The notes under the pieces: model-generated
What the model was told of the DNA's origin: nothing
Databases searched by the model: none
The model's input: only the letters and a program-made list of their open reading frames with translations
Shown: one piece after another, positions 24,472 to 33,185 of the stretch
Layout of the letters: each line of letters opens with the position of its first letter
Numbering within the stretch: position 1 is the stretch's first letter
Translations under genes and position numbers: made by a program
NCBI GenBank assembly: GCA_011525945.1
Contig: WYBJ01000030.1
Coordinates: 1 to 53,246, forward strand
Direction of reading: 5' to 3'
Origin: Burkholderiaceae bacterium
Lineage (GTDB): Bacteria; Pseudomonadota; Gammaproteobacteria; Burkholderiales; WYBJ01
Length of the DNA: 53,246 bases

Positions 24472-25451
24472 GCGCCGACATTCTCATCGTGCCCGAGTTT
24501 GGGCAGGACGCGAGTTCGCCGGTCGTGTGCGAGCTGATCACGCTTGCGCGCCGCCTGGCGCAAAGCGCGCACGGCCGAGTCGGCGTGCTGGTGCTTGGCG
24601 CCGCAGCTCCCGAGCCCGACGCCTGGGCGGGTAGCGGCGTCGATTGCATCTACTTCGCCCGCAGCTCGGGCCTGCCTCTGCCCGAGATGCTGGTGGCAGC
24701 GGCAACCGAGGCGGCGCGCCGCGCTGCGAGCGCGATTGTGCTGTTGCCGCACACCACGGCGGGCGCCGAGCTCGCGCCGCGGCTGGCGTTTCGACTCGAC
24801 GGCGCGGTAGCGAGCGGTTGCGTCGATGTGAGCGTCGAGGCCGACAGCGTGCGCTGCACGCGCCCCTGCTATGGTGGCCTCGCGCGCGAGGTCGATGAGT
24901 TCGCGCTCGCGCCGGTCGTGGCGACGGTACGCGCCGGCATATTCGAGCGCGCGCCCGCACACGCGGGCCGTCGGCCGGAGCTGATCGACCTCGGATCGTT
25001 CGAGGCGACGCGAGCGCGGCGCATCGATCGGCGCACCGAGGCTGCCGCCGGCGCGCGGCTTGAAGACGCCGCGGTCATCGTCGCCGGGGGCCGCGGGCTG
25101 GGGGGAGCGGAGGGTTTCGATCTGCTCGCCAAGCTCGCGCGCGAGCTTGGCGGCGCCGTCGGTGCGAGTCGCGTGCCGTGCGACCTCGGCTGGTGCCCGC
25201 ACTCGTGGCAGATCGGTCTTACCGGCAAGACGGTGACACCCGAGCTCTATGTCGCGGTCGGCATTTCCGGCGCCGGCCATCATATGGCCGGCTGCGGCAA
25301 CGCCAAGACGATCGTCGCGATCAATTCCGACCCCGAGGCCGCCATCTTCCAGGACGCGCGCTTCGGCGTGGTCGGCGACTATCGCGAGGTCGTGCCGGCG
25401 CTGATCGCGCAGTTGCGCAGCTTGAACGACGCTTCCTCGCGGAAGTCGTGA
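24468..25451 (+). CDS. etfA: Electron transfer flavoprotein, alpha subunit
   Basis: A 327-residue EtfA, translationally coupled to EtfB. The N-terminal domain (ILLPHTTAGAELAPRLAFRL in consensus position, here IVLLPHTTAGAELAPRLAF) is followed by the FAD domain: IVAGGRGLGGAEGFDLLAKL, GASRVPCDLGWCPHSWQIGL, TGKTVTPELYVAVGISGAGH and AINSDPEAAIFQDARFGVVG. The GLTGKTV and SGAGHHMAG positions contact FAD. Two Cys in CDLGWCPHSW, where most EtfA have a non-Cys loop, are unusual and lie near the flavin. The next gene, a carboxyltransferase, starts 18 bases later. Confidence 0.92.
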   Translation: MSADILIVPEFGQDASSPVVCELITLARRLAQSAHGRVGVLVLGAAAPEPDAWAGSGVDCIYFARSSGLPLPEMLVAAATEAARRAASAIVLLPHTTAGAELAPRLAFRLDGAVASGCVDVSVEADSVRCTRPCYGGLAREVDEFALAPVVATVRAGIFERAPAHAGRRPELIDLGSFEATRARRIDRRTEAAAGARLEDAAVIVAGGRGLGGAEGFDLLAKLARELGGAVGASRVPCDLGWCPHSWQIGLTGKTVTPELYVAVGISGAGHHMAGCGNAKTIVAINSDPEAAIFQDARFGVVGDYREVVPALIAQLRSLNDASSRKS

Positions 25452-25469
25452 CGACGCTAGAACGGGAGC

Positions 25470-27011
25470 ATGCTGATGGCATTTGAAGCTCTACTGGAAG
25501 AATACGAGCGCCGCCGCGCCAAGGCCTTGGCGATGGGGGGCGAAGACAAGGTCGAGCGGCGCCGAGCACGCGGTCAGCTCGATGCGCGCAGCCGCATCGC
25601 CGCGCTCACCGATCCGGGAAGCTTCATCGAATCGGGCCTGTTCGGCACCTCCGGGGTCTACCCGCAAGACGCCGACGAGACGGCTTGCGACGGCAAGATT
25701 GCAGGTTTCGCCAAGATCGACGGGCGCGACGTTTGCCTGGTGGTGAACGACTTCACCGTCAAGGGCGCCTCGACCAGCGCGACCAACAGCAAGAAGGTCG
25801 GACACATGAAGCGCACCGCGACCGAGCGCGGCATGCCGCTGGTCGTGCTCGGCGAATCGACCGGCGCGCGGCTGCCCGACGCGATGGGCTCGCGCGGAAT
25901 GGGCTTGCTGCTCGGTAACGACATCACGCAGTTTCGCCGCATGCGCGAGACGCCGCTGGTGGCCGCTGCTCTCGGACCCTCGTTCGGCTCGTCGGCGTGG
26001 CTCGCGTGCTGCTCGGACTTCGCCGTGATGTTGAAGGGCTCGACCATGGCGGTGTCGAGTCCGCGCTTGATCGAAATGGCGCTGGGGGAGAAAGTCGATT
26101 TCGACAAGCTTGGCGGCTGGCGCCTGCACGCCGAGATAACCGGGCTCATCGACCGGGTGGCGGACAGCGAGGAGGAAGTGTTCGATAACATCCGGCGCTT
26201 TCTGTCGTATCTGCCGAGCCATCACAACGAAGCGCCGCCGGATGCTGCGGTCCCGGCTGGATCGGGCGAAGGCATGAACGATATCCTGTCGCTGTTGCCC
26301 GAGTCCCGCACCCAGGTCTACGACATGCGCAGGCTGGTGCGCACGATCGTGGACCGCGATTCGATGTTCGAGCTCAAGCCGCGCTTCGGCAACAGTGCGG
26401 TCGTGGCGCTCGCCCGCTTGGGGGGCAAGTCGATCGGCGTCGTCGCCAACAACCCGCTGCATCGCGGCGGCGCGCTCGACGGCAACGCCTGCCGCAAGAT
26501 CGTGGACTTTCTCGTGCTGTGCGATTCGTTCAACATCCCGCTGCTGCTGCTCGTGGACACGCCCGGCTTCGTCATCGGCACCGAGGCCGAGCGCGACGGT
26601 GCGCCAGGCAAGATCATGAATTTCATGAACGCGATGACGCTCGTGAGCGTGCCGCGCCTGTCGGTGCTGGTGCGCAAGAGCTACGGACGCGCGTATGTCT
26701 GCATGGGCGGGGGGCGCCACTCCGACGACATCGCCGCCTGGCCGACGGCCGAAGTGAGCTTCATGAGCCCGGAGTTCGCCACGACCATCGTGCATGGGTC
26801 GAAGCCCGGGGATGCGGATTTCGCCGACAAGCTCGCGCTCATTCGCCAGGACAGCGATGTCTGGGGAATGGCGTCGGTGTTTGCCGCCCAGGCCGTTATC
26901 CGGCCCGAAGAGACGCGCGATTATCTGATCCGCATGTTCGAGGTCTACCAGCTGCGCATGAGCCGGGGCGTGGGCCAACATCTCATGCGCTCGTGGCCGA
27001 CGTCTTATTGA
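25470..27011 (+). CDS. Acyl-CoA carboxylase, carboxyltransferase subunit (paralog 3)
   Basis: A 513-residue carboxyltransferase; ATG 25470 or 25476 (MAFEALLEEYERRRAKALAM) are both usable. Motifs are RARGQLDARSRIAALTDPGS, GESTGARLPDAMG, VVANNPLHRGGALDGNACRK, DTPGFVIGTEAERDGAPGK and SYGRAYVCMGGG. Length and order match paralog 1, and the WPTSY C-terminus is identical. It lies between EtfA and the biotin carboxylase, so it is the paralog most likely to form the main carboxylase complex. The acyl group is unknown; the cluster's CoA-ligase and CoA-transferase suggest an organic acid made by catabolism. Confidence 0.9.
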   Translation: MLMAFEALLEEYERRRAKALAMGGEDKVERRRARGQLDARSRIAALTDPGSFIESGLFGTSGVYPQDADETACDGKIAGFAKIDGRDVCLVVNDFTVKGASTSATNSKKVGHMKRTATERGMPLVVLGESTGARLPDAMGSRGMGLLLGNDITQFRRMRETPLVAAALGPSFGSSAWLACCSDFAVMLKGSTMAVSSPRLIEMALGEKVDFDKLGGWRLHAEITGLIDRVADSEEEVFDNIRRFLSYLPSHHNEAPPDAAVPAGSGEGMNDILSLLPESRTQVYDMRRLVRTIVDRDSMFELKPRFGNSAVVALARLGGKSIGVVANNPLHRGGALDGNACRKIVDFLVLCDSFNIPLLLLVDTPGFVIGTEAERDGAPGKIMNFMNAMTLVSVPRLSVLVRKSYGRAYVCMGGGRHSDDIAAWPTAEVSFMSPEFATTIVHGSKPGDADFADKLALIRQDSDVWGMASVFAAQAVIRPEETRDYLIRMFEVYQLRMSRGVGQHLMRSWPTSY

Positions 27012-27027
27012 TGCGCTAGTCCCGTTT

Positions 27028-27093
27028 CCCTCAGCCCGGCCTCTGCCCAGGGCGACGCTCGCCTCTCCCGCCTGGAGAGAGGTAGGGGTGAGG
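27028..27093. repeat. Dispersed palindromic repeat inside the operon
   Basis: CCTCA/TGAGG outer arms (27029-27033 and 27089-27093) enclose a CCTCTC/GAGAGG hairpin (27062-27067 and 27077-27082). Composition and motif resemble segments at about 8755-8835 and 53112-53218. It lies between carboxyltransferase 3 and the biotin carboxylase and could influence their relative expression. Confidence 0.45.
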
Positions 27094-27127
27094 CAGCGGC
27101 GAGCTAAACCAACAGTGTGAGGTTGAT

Positions 27128-28486
27128 ATGTTCCAGAAGGTTCTCGTCGCCAACCGCGGTGCCGTCGCCGCCCGCGTGTTGCGCGCGCTCCACCAGCTTG
27201 GCATCCGTTCGGTGGCGGTGTACTCGGAAGCCGACGCGCGTGCGCCGTATCTGGAATTGTCGAGCGAGGCGCACCCGATCGGGCCGTCGAGCGCGCGCGA
27301 CAGCTACCTCAACCAGGACACGCTGCTGGCGCTGCTCAAGCGCACGGGCGCCGATGGCCTGCATCCCGGTTACGGCTTCCTTGCCGAGAATGCCGCGTTC
27401 GCGACCCGGGTGAACGCGGCCGGCGCGCGTTTCATCGGCCCGAGCCCGCGCTGGATCGACGCCATGGGGCACAAGACGCGCGCGCGCGAGCTCGCGGTCG
27501 AGTACGGCATGCCGACCGGACGCGGCAGCGGCGTGCTGCCGGCCGAGCCGGAAGCGATCAAGGCGGCCGCGCGCGCAATCGGCTATCCGGTGCTGGTCAA
27601 ACCCGCCGGCGGCGGTGGCGGCATCGGCATGTTGCCGGCGAACGACGAGACCGAGCTGATCGCGGCGGTGGAGCGATCGAGCTCACTCGCCGCGCGCGGC
27701 TTCGGCAGCGCCGAGGTCTACCTGGAGCGCCTGGTGGCGCGGCCGCGGCACGTCGAATTCCAGGTGCTGGGCGATGCGCACGGCAGCCTGCAGCACCTGT
27801 TCGAACGCGACTGCTCGGTGCAGCGCCGGCACCAGAAAGTCATCGAAGAGGCGCCGGCGCCCAATATTGCGCGCGATGCGGTGCAGGCGATGGCCGACCG
27901 GATCGCGGCCACGGTGCGCAACATGGGCTACGATAACATCGGCACGGTCGAGATGCTGATGGACGCCGACGGCGAGTTCAGTTTTCTCGAGATGAACACG
28001 CGCTTGCAGGTGGAGCACGGCGTGACCGAGGAAGTGACCGGGGTCGACCTGGTGAAGGCGATGATCCGAAGTGCGGCGGGCGAACGGCTTGCGGCGTTTC
28101 TCCCGCGCGATGTCGCGATCAGCGGGCATGCCATTCAGGCGCGGGTATACGCCGAGGATCCGAAGAATTTCTTCCCCTCGCCCGGCAAGCTCAACGTGTT
28201 CCGTCCGCCCGAGGACGCGTCGATTCGCATCGAGACCGGCTATGCCGAGGGTCGCGAAGTCACGCCGTTCTACGATCCGATGCTCGCCAAGGTGATCGTC
28301 AAGGCAGCCTCTCGCAGCCAGGCGATCGAGCGCCTGGTGCAGGCGCTGCAGGCGTTCGATATCCAGGGTGTCAAGCACAACATCCCGGCCGTCGTCGCGA
28401 TCCTTAAGTCCGACGCCTTCGGTTCGGGCAACGTGCACACCGGCATCGTGAACGAAGTGCTGGCGCGGCCAAAGGCGAAAGGGTGA
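27128..28486 (+). CDS. Biotin carboxylase subunit of acyl-CoA carboxylase
   Basis: A 452-residue ATP-grasp enzyme that carboxylates biotin on a carrier with ATP and bicarbonate. It aligns well with E. coli AccC numbering: Lys116 (GHKTRAR), Lys158 in PVLVKPAGGGGGIG, Glu275 (TVEML), Glu288 and Asn290 (FLEMNTRLQVEH), Arg292 and Glu296. The N-terminal VLVANRGAVAARVLRAL and HPGYGFLAEN complete it. There is no biotinyl domain at the C-terminus, so it needs the separate carrier at 18319. The GTGA/TGA overlap with the next gene shows coupling to the acyl-CoA synthetase genes. Confidence 0.93.
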   Translation: MFQKVLVANRGAVAARVLRALHQLGIRSVAVYSEADARAPYLELSSEAHPIGPSSARDSYLNQDTLLALLKRTGADGLHPGYGFLAENAAFATRVNAAGARFIGPSPRWIDAMGHKTRARELAVEYGMPTGRGSGVLPAEPEAIKAAARAIGYPVLVKPAGGGGGIGMLPANDETELIAAVERSSSLAARGFGSAEVYLERLVARPRHVEFQVLGDAHGSLQHLFERDCSVQRRHQKVIEEAPAPNIARDAVQAMADRIAATVRNMGYDNIGTVEMLMDADGEFSFLEMNTRLQVEHGVTEEVTGVDLVKAMIRSAAGERLAAFLPRDVAISGHAIQARVYAEDPKNFFPSPGKLNVFRPPEDASIRIETGYAEGREVTPFYDPMLAKVIVKAASRSQAIERLVQALQAFDIQGVKHNIPAVVAILKSDAFGSGNVHTGIVNEVLARPKAKG

Positions 28487-28488
28487 GC

Positions 28489-29202
28489 ATGACGGCGGAC
28501 GATCTGATACGCAGTGCCCGCGCCGCCGGCCGTTCGTCGCTGGACGAAAGCGCGGGCAAGCGCCTGCTTGCGCAGTTCGGCATCGCGGTGCCGAGCTCGG
28601 TCATGGTGGCGCCGGACGAGCCCGCGGGGCCGAAGCTCACGGGGCTCAGGGCGCCTTTCGTCGTCAAGGTGGTATCGCCCGACATCCTGCACAAGAGCGA
28701 TGCCGGCGGCGTGCGCGTCGGCATCACCGACAGTACGCAAGTCGATGCCGCGATTCGTGCCATGTGCGCGCATCCCGTCATTGCGAAGGCGCGCCTGGAC
28801 GGCTTTCTCGTCGAGGAGATGGCGCCGCCCGGCGAGGAGCTGGTCGTCGGCGGCTTGAAGGATCCGCAGTTCGGTCCGCTCGTGATGGTGGGCCTGGGCG
28901 GGATCTTCGTCGAGGTGATGCAGGACGTTGCCTTTCGCATCGCTCCGATCGAGCGCATCGATGCGCACGAGATGCTCTCGGAGCTCAAGGCGGCCGCGTT
29001 GCTCGACGGCGCGCGCGGGCGCGCACCGGTTTGCCGCGAAGCGCTCATCGATGTGTTGCTGCGTGTTGGCGGCGCGGGCGGCTTGTTGCTGCGGCTGCAC
29101 GACGATATCGCCGAAGCCGACTTGAATCCCGTGATTGTTTCGGAGCGCGGCGCGGTGGCGGTGGACGCGCGCTTCATCCTGACCCCGGAGGGGGGCAAGT
29201 GA
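28489..29202 (+). CDS. NDP-forming acyl-CoA synthetase, beta (ATP-grasp) subunit
   Basis: From ATG 28489 (or GTG 28483) this is about 237 residues of the ATP-grasp_5 type: SAGKRLLAQFGIAVPSS, then FVVKVVSPDILHKSDAGGVR (nucleotide-binding Lys and the HKSD..GGV motif), LVGG..PQFGPLVMVGLGGI and an EADLNPVIV metal/ATP end. The beta half of ADP-forming acetyl-CoA synthetase-like enzymes has just this length when encoded separately. The alpha half is the next gene, 76 bases downstream. Together they activate a carboxylic acid to its CoA ester with ATP or GTP. Confidence 0.87.
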   Translation: MTADDLIRSARAAGRSSLDESAGKRLLAQFGIAVPSSVMVAPDEPAGPKLTGLRAPFVVKVVSPDILHKSDAGGVRVGITDSTQVDAAIRAMCAHPVIAKARLDGFLVEEMAPPGEELVVGGLKDPQFGPLVMVGLGGIFVEVMQDVAFRIAPIERIDAHEMLSELKAAALLDGARGRAPVCREALIDVLLRVGGAGGLLLRLHDDIAEADLNPVIVSERGAVAVDARFILTPEGGK

Positions 29203-29278
29203 GCACAGTTCGGTCGCCGACGCGACCGCGCGGGCGAGGGGATCGCAGCGGTACTGCAGCACGGCCGGGAGCCGCATC

Positions 29279-30736
29279 ATGAGCACAGCAAACGACATCC
29301 TCGCAAGCTTCGAGCCGCTGTTCGCGCCGAAGACGATCGCCGTGGTCGGCGCGTCGGCGACTACACTCGCTGCGGCCAACACGTTCATCCGCCGCATGCG
29401 CGAGTTCGGCTATCCGGGGCGCATCTTTCCGATCCATCCGAACGCGGATGCGGTCGATGGCCTGCCCGCTTTCCGCTCGGTGGCGCAGACGCCCGAGCCG
29501 ATCGACTACCTCTACATCTCCGTGGCGGCCAAACACGTGCCGAAGATGCTGGCGGAGGCGAACGGGCGCGTGCGCTTTGCGCAGGTCATCTCCAGCGGCT
29601 TCGGCGAAGTCGACGAAGGCAAGGCGCTGCAGGAGGATCTGGTTCGCGCCGCGCGCGCCGGAGGGGTTCGGCTGCTCGGCCCCAACTGCCTGGGCATGTA
29701 TTCGCCGCGTGGACGGGTGACATTCGTCGAGGGCGGCTCGGTCGAAGTGGGTACGGTGGGAGTGATCTCGCAAAGCGGGGGGCTCGGGACCGACATCGTG
29801 CGCCGCGGCCAGGCGCGGGGGCTGCGTTTCTCGGCTGCGGTTACCGTGGGCAACAGCGCCGATTTGGGTCCCGCCGATCTGCTCGAGTATTACCTGGCCG
29901 ATCCGCAGACGCGCGTGATCGGTATCTACCTGGAAGCGGCGCGCGACGGGCGGCGCATGTTCGAGCTGCTGAAGGCCCAGCGCGCCGCCAAGCCGGTCGT
30001 GATCCTGAAGGGCGGGCGCACGCAGCAGGGCCGCATGGCCGCCGCCTCGCACACCGGCGCGCTCGCCGGCGACGACCGCGTCTGGGTCGCGCTATCGCGC
30101 CAGACCGGTTGCCTGCTGGTCGATACGCTCGATCAGTTTCTGGACACGCTGCTCGTCTTCCAGGCGCTCACGCCGCGCGCGAGCGCGCCCACGCGCGAGA
30201 TCGTCATGTTCGGTAACGGCGGCGGCACGAGCGTGCTGGCGACCGACCTGTTCTCGCGGCTGGGCCTGCAGGTCACGCCGTTCGCCGCGACGACGCTGGC
30301 CGCGTTGCGCGCACTGAAGCTGCCGCCGGGCTCGTCCATCACCAACCCGATCGACACACCCGTGGGCACGCTGCAGCAGGACGAGGGCCGGATCGCGGAG
30401 AAGATCCTTGACGCCATCTTTGCGAATGCCGATCCGCAGGCGCTTGTCATGCATTTGAACATGGCGGCATTCGTCGGCCGCACCCGCGGCGACGTATTGG
30501 GTAATCTCATGCAGGCTGCACTCCGGGTCCAATCGCGCTACCCGGGCCGCGCGCATTTCGTGCTCGCATTGCGTTCCGACGGCTGGCCCGAGGTGGAGGC
30601 GCGCAAGCGGGAGTTCCGCGACCAGGCGCTCGCGCTCGGCATCCCGGTGTACGACGAGATGATGAACGTCGGCTGGGCGCTGGCGGCGCTGGCGCAACAC
30701 GAGCGCTTCGTGGCGAGCCGGCGCGCGTCGCCATGA
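29279..30736 (+). CDS. NDP-forming acyl-CoA synthetase, alpha (CoA-binding) subunit
   Basis: A 485-residue subunit: a CoA-binding Rossmann domain at 16-140 (KTIAVVGASATTLAAANTFI, IFPIHPNADAVDGLPAFRS, then LGPNCLGMYSP), followed by succinyl-CoA ligase-like domains (VGVISQSGGLGTDIVRR). His258 in AAASHTGALAGDD is the expected phospho-histidine that ferries phosphate between acid and nucleotide. The ACDs of this type act on acetate, aryl acetates or branched acids; the substrate here is not clear. Stop and next start overlap by four bases. Confidence 0.9.
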   Translation: MSTANDILASFEPLFAPKTIAVVGASATTLAAANTFIRRMREFGYPGRIFPIHPNADAVDGLPAFRSVAQTPEPIDYLYISVAAKHVPKMLAEANGRVRFAQVISSGFGEVDEGKALQEDLVRAARAGGVRLLGPNCLGMYSPRGRVTFVEGGSVEVGTVGVISQSGGLGTDIVRRGQARGLRFSAAVTVGNSADLGPADLLEYYLADPQTRVIGIYLEAARDGRRMFELLKAQRAAKPVVILKGGRTQQGRMAAASHTGALAGDDRVWVALSRQTGCLLVDTLDQFLDTLLVFQALTPRASAPTREIVMFGNGGGTSVLATDLFSRLGLQVTPFAATTLAALRALKLPPGSSITNPIDTPVGTLQQDEGRIAEKILDAIFANADPQALVMHLNMAAFVGRTRGDVLGNLMQAALRVQSRYPGRAHFVLALRSDGWPEVEARKREFRDQALALGIPVYDEMMNVGWALAALAQHERFVASRRASP

Positions 30737-31956
30737 CGCCGGCCGCATCCGAGCGGACCGGGCCGCGCCCACTCGACGGCGTGCGCGTATTGGAGCTCGG
30801 CACCACGATCGCCGGCCCCTTCTGCGGGCGGCTGCTGGCGGACTTCGGCGCCGAGGTGGTCAAGGTCGAGCCGCCCGAAGGCGACCCGATCCGGGGCGCG
30901 GGCAAGGTCCACGCCGGTGTATCGCTCTATGCGACCAGCATTTTGCGCAGCAAGCGGCTGATCGCCGCTGATCTGCGCAAGCCCGAAGCGCAGGCACTCA
31001 TGCGCACGTTGGTGCCCAAGTTCGACATCGTGATCGAGAACTTCCGCCCCGGTGGTCTGGAGAAGTGGGGGCTCGGCTACGCCGATTTGGCGCAGCTCCA
31101 TCCCGCGCTCGTGATGGTGCGAATCTCCGGCTATGGCCAGAGCGGGCCGTACAGCGCTCGCCCGGGCTACGGGGTCGTCTGCGAAGCGGTCGGGGGTCTG
31201 CGCTACATCACGGGCGACCCCGACCGGCCGCCGGCGCGCGCCAACATCGGGCTCACCGACTACATCACCGGGCTTTACGCGGCATTCGGCGCCATGATGG
31301 CGCTGCGCCACCGCGAGCGCACCGGCCAGGGCCAGTATGTCGACACGGCGCTTTACGAGTGCGCGTTCAGCTTCATGGAGCAGCATGTGCCGGCGTACGA
31401 GAAGTTGGGCGCGATCGCCGAGCGCACCGGCGCGGGCATGGCGGATTCGTACGTGAACAATACCTTTTGCACCAGCGACGGCGTCTACGTGCACGTGCAG
31501 GGGTCGCAGTCGAACAGCTTCCGCCGCCTGTGCGAGGCGATGGGTCGGCCCGAGCTTGCGACCGATGTGCGCTTCGCCGAACGCCGCGCCCGCAATGCGC
31601 ACGGCGCCGAGATCGACGCGATCGTCGGGGCGTGGGTGGGCGCGCGCGCTTACGCCGAGCTCGAGCGCGCCTTCACGCCGCACGGGGTTACCTTTACGCG
31701 CATCTACACCATGGCGGATATTTTTTCCGATCCGCATTTCGCCGCGCGCGAGATGTTGGTTGCGGCCGCGCACGACACCTTGGGGACGGTGACCGTCACC
31801 GCACCCGTGCCGCGCCTTTCGGCCACACCCGGTCGCGTCGACCGCGCCGGTGGCGCGGTCGGCCGGGATACGCGCTCGGTGCTGCACGAGATGTTGGGGC
31901 TGGATCAAGTCCAGATCGACGCACTGGCGCGCTGCGGCGCAATCGCCTGCGCCTGA
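30733..31956 (+). CDS. Class III CoA-transferase (CaiB/BaiF family)
   Basis: A 407-residue protein in the family of formyl-CoA:oxalate and carnitine CoA-transferases. It begins PLDGVRVLELGTTIAGPFCG, has ADFGAEVVKVEPPEGDPIRG, DLRKPEAQALMRTLVPKFDI, VIENFRPGGLEKWGLGY and SGYGQSGPY. The catalytic Asp is Asp176 in GLTDYITGLYAA, a conserved position. It would swap CoA between an acyl-CoA donor and an acid acceptor, an alternative to the ATP-dependent ligase just upstream. It overlaps that ligase gene by four bases, so both are co-translated. Donor and acceptor are unknown. Confidence 0.9.
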   Translation: MTPAASERTGPRPLDGVRVLELGTTIAGPFCGRLLADFGAEVVKVEPPEGDPIRGAGKVHAGVSLYATSILRSKRLIAADLRKPEAQALMRTLVPKFDIVIENFRPGGLEKWGLGYADLAQLHPALVMVRISGYGQSGPYSARPGYGVVCEAVGGLRYITGDPDRPPARANIGLTDYITGLYAAFGAMMALRHRERTGQGQYVDTALYECAFSFMEQHVPAYEKLGAIAERTGAGMADSYVNNTFCTSDGVYVHVQGSQSNSFRRLCEAMGRPELATDVRFAERRARNAHGAEIDAIVGAWVGARAYAELERAFTPHGVTFTRIYTMADIFSDPHFAAREMLVAAAHDTLGTVTVTAPVPRLSATPGRVDRAGGAVGRDTRSVLHEMLGLDQVQIDALARCGAIACA

Positions 31957-32154
31957 TTCGCCCTGGAGCCAGGTCTCGCGGCGGCGCACGGCGGGCGCCG
32001 GCAAGCCGCTCAGGGCGGGTCGGGACGCGAGCGCCGGTCGCGCGGCGCCGCCGTGGCGGCATGGACGTCGATGGCGCGGCGACCTATCATGCGTAACCTA
32101 TCGTATGCGGCGGGCGCGATCGCGCCCCCCGCATCACACGTATAAGGAGCCGAT

Positions 32155-32562
32155 ATGCCGGATGCATTGAAAGCGGGACTGAAGGGAACTTTCACGCTCA
32201 AGATCGAGCGCAAGCACTGCACTTCGCGCGGCGGCCCCTGGGTGTTCGCGACTCCCGAGATGGTGCGCTTCTGCGAGCTTTCGTGCCACGAGCTGGTCGC
32301 GCCGCACCTGGCTGCGGGCGAGAACTCGGTGGGTGCGGTCGTGCACATCAAGCATATGGCGCCGACCCTGGAGGGCCAAACCGTGCGCGCCGAGATCGAG
32401 CTCACCGAGGTCGATCGGCGGCGGCTCAAGTTCAAGATCGAGCTCAGCGATGAGCTCGATCGCATCGGCGAGTGCGAGCACGAGCGCTTCGTGATCGATG
32501 TCGGCAAGGCGGGCGAGCGGTTGCGCGCGAAAGCCAACACGCTTGGCATCGCGCTTCCCTGA
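32155..32562 (+). CDS. Hotdog-fold thioesterase, FlK-like
   Basis: A 135-residue single-hotdog protein. It resembles fluoroacetyl-CoA thioesterase FlK: VFATPEMVRFCELSCHELVA carries the T..M...E helix start, then VGAVVHIKHMAPTLEGQTVR (family His strand and 'P...G..V' loop) and a C-terminal ERFVIDVGKAGERLRAKA. Enzymes of this group hydrolyse or hold short acyl-CoA thioesters. It lies about 200 bases after the CoA-transferase in the same direction, fitting a proof-reading or product-release role. A TATAAGGAG motif just before ATG 32155 provides the ribosome site. Confidence 0.82.
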   Translation: MPDALKAGLKGTFTLKIERKHCTSRGGPWVFATPEMVRFCELSCHELVAPHLAAGENSVGAVVHIKHMAPTLEGQTVRAEIELTEVDRRRLKFKIELSDELDRIGECEHERFVIDVGKAGERLRAKANTLGIALP

Positions 32563-32584
32563 ACAGGGCTCGAACGGGGCCCGC

Positions 32585-33028
32585 ATGCGACATTTCTGCG
32601 CACGCGCATTGCTCGTCCTGATGGGCGCTTGTGCGGCCGACGGCGCGCTGGCGTTGGATGCCGCCGGCGCCAAGCCGGTGATCGACAAGTTTCTCGCCTC
32701 ACAGCGCGAGCCGCAGACATCGGCCGATGCCGTCCAGCACGTCATCGCCGATCTCAACGCCGACGGCAAGCCCGATATCGTGCTCATGTGGAACGTGCTC
32801 GGGCCGACGTACTTCCATCCCAAGCTCACGTTGTTTCTCGATCAGGGTCGTAGCTACCGCGTGCTCACCACCGACCTCAACGGTCAGACCGAACGGCTGA
32901 GCGTGAAGGGCTCCGATATCACGGTCGATACGCTGACGCTGGGCCCGAACGACGCGCGCTGCTGTCCGACCCGCAAGACGCGGATGCATTTTCGCTGGCA
33001 AGGTGGCAAGCTCGTCGTGTTGCGCTAG
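32585..33028 (+). CDS. Secreted hypothetical protein with Ca-loop-like DLNADGKPD motif
   Basis: From ATG 32585 this is 147 residues with a signal peptide (RALLVLMGACAADGALA-LD). After DKFLASQREPQTSADAVQHV comes IADLNADGKPDIVLMWNVLG, a D-x-N-x-DG-x-x-D loop like a dockerin/FG-GAP calcium site, then LTLFLDQG and a C-terminal ARCCPTRKTRMHFRWQGGKL with a Cys pair. It may be a small calcium-stabilised periplasmic protein. I do not know the family. It starts 22 bases after the thioesterase stop and may be co-transcribed. Confidence 0.65.
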   Translation: MRHFCARALLVLMGACAADGALALDAAGAKPVIDKFLASQREPQTSADAVQHVIADLNADGKPDIVLMWNVLGPTYFHPKLTLFLDQGRSYRVLTTDLNGQTERLSVKGSDITVDTLTLGPNDARCCPTRKTRMHFRWQGGKLVVLR

Positions 33029-33185
33029 GGCCACAGAATATGCGCTGATCACGGGCGCTGGCGCCGGCTTGACGCCGAGGCGGATTTGCGATGTGCTGAG
33101 CGCACGGCCGCAGCCGATGCCACCCGCCGGGCGACATCACCGCCACGAGCTCCGATAATCGGCCGTCCAGACGAAAGGGCAAAGA

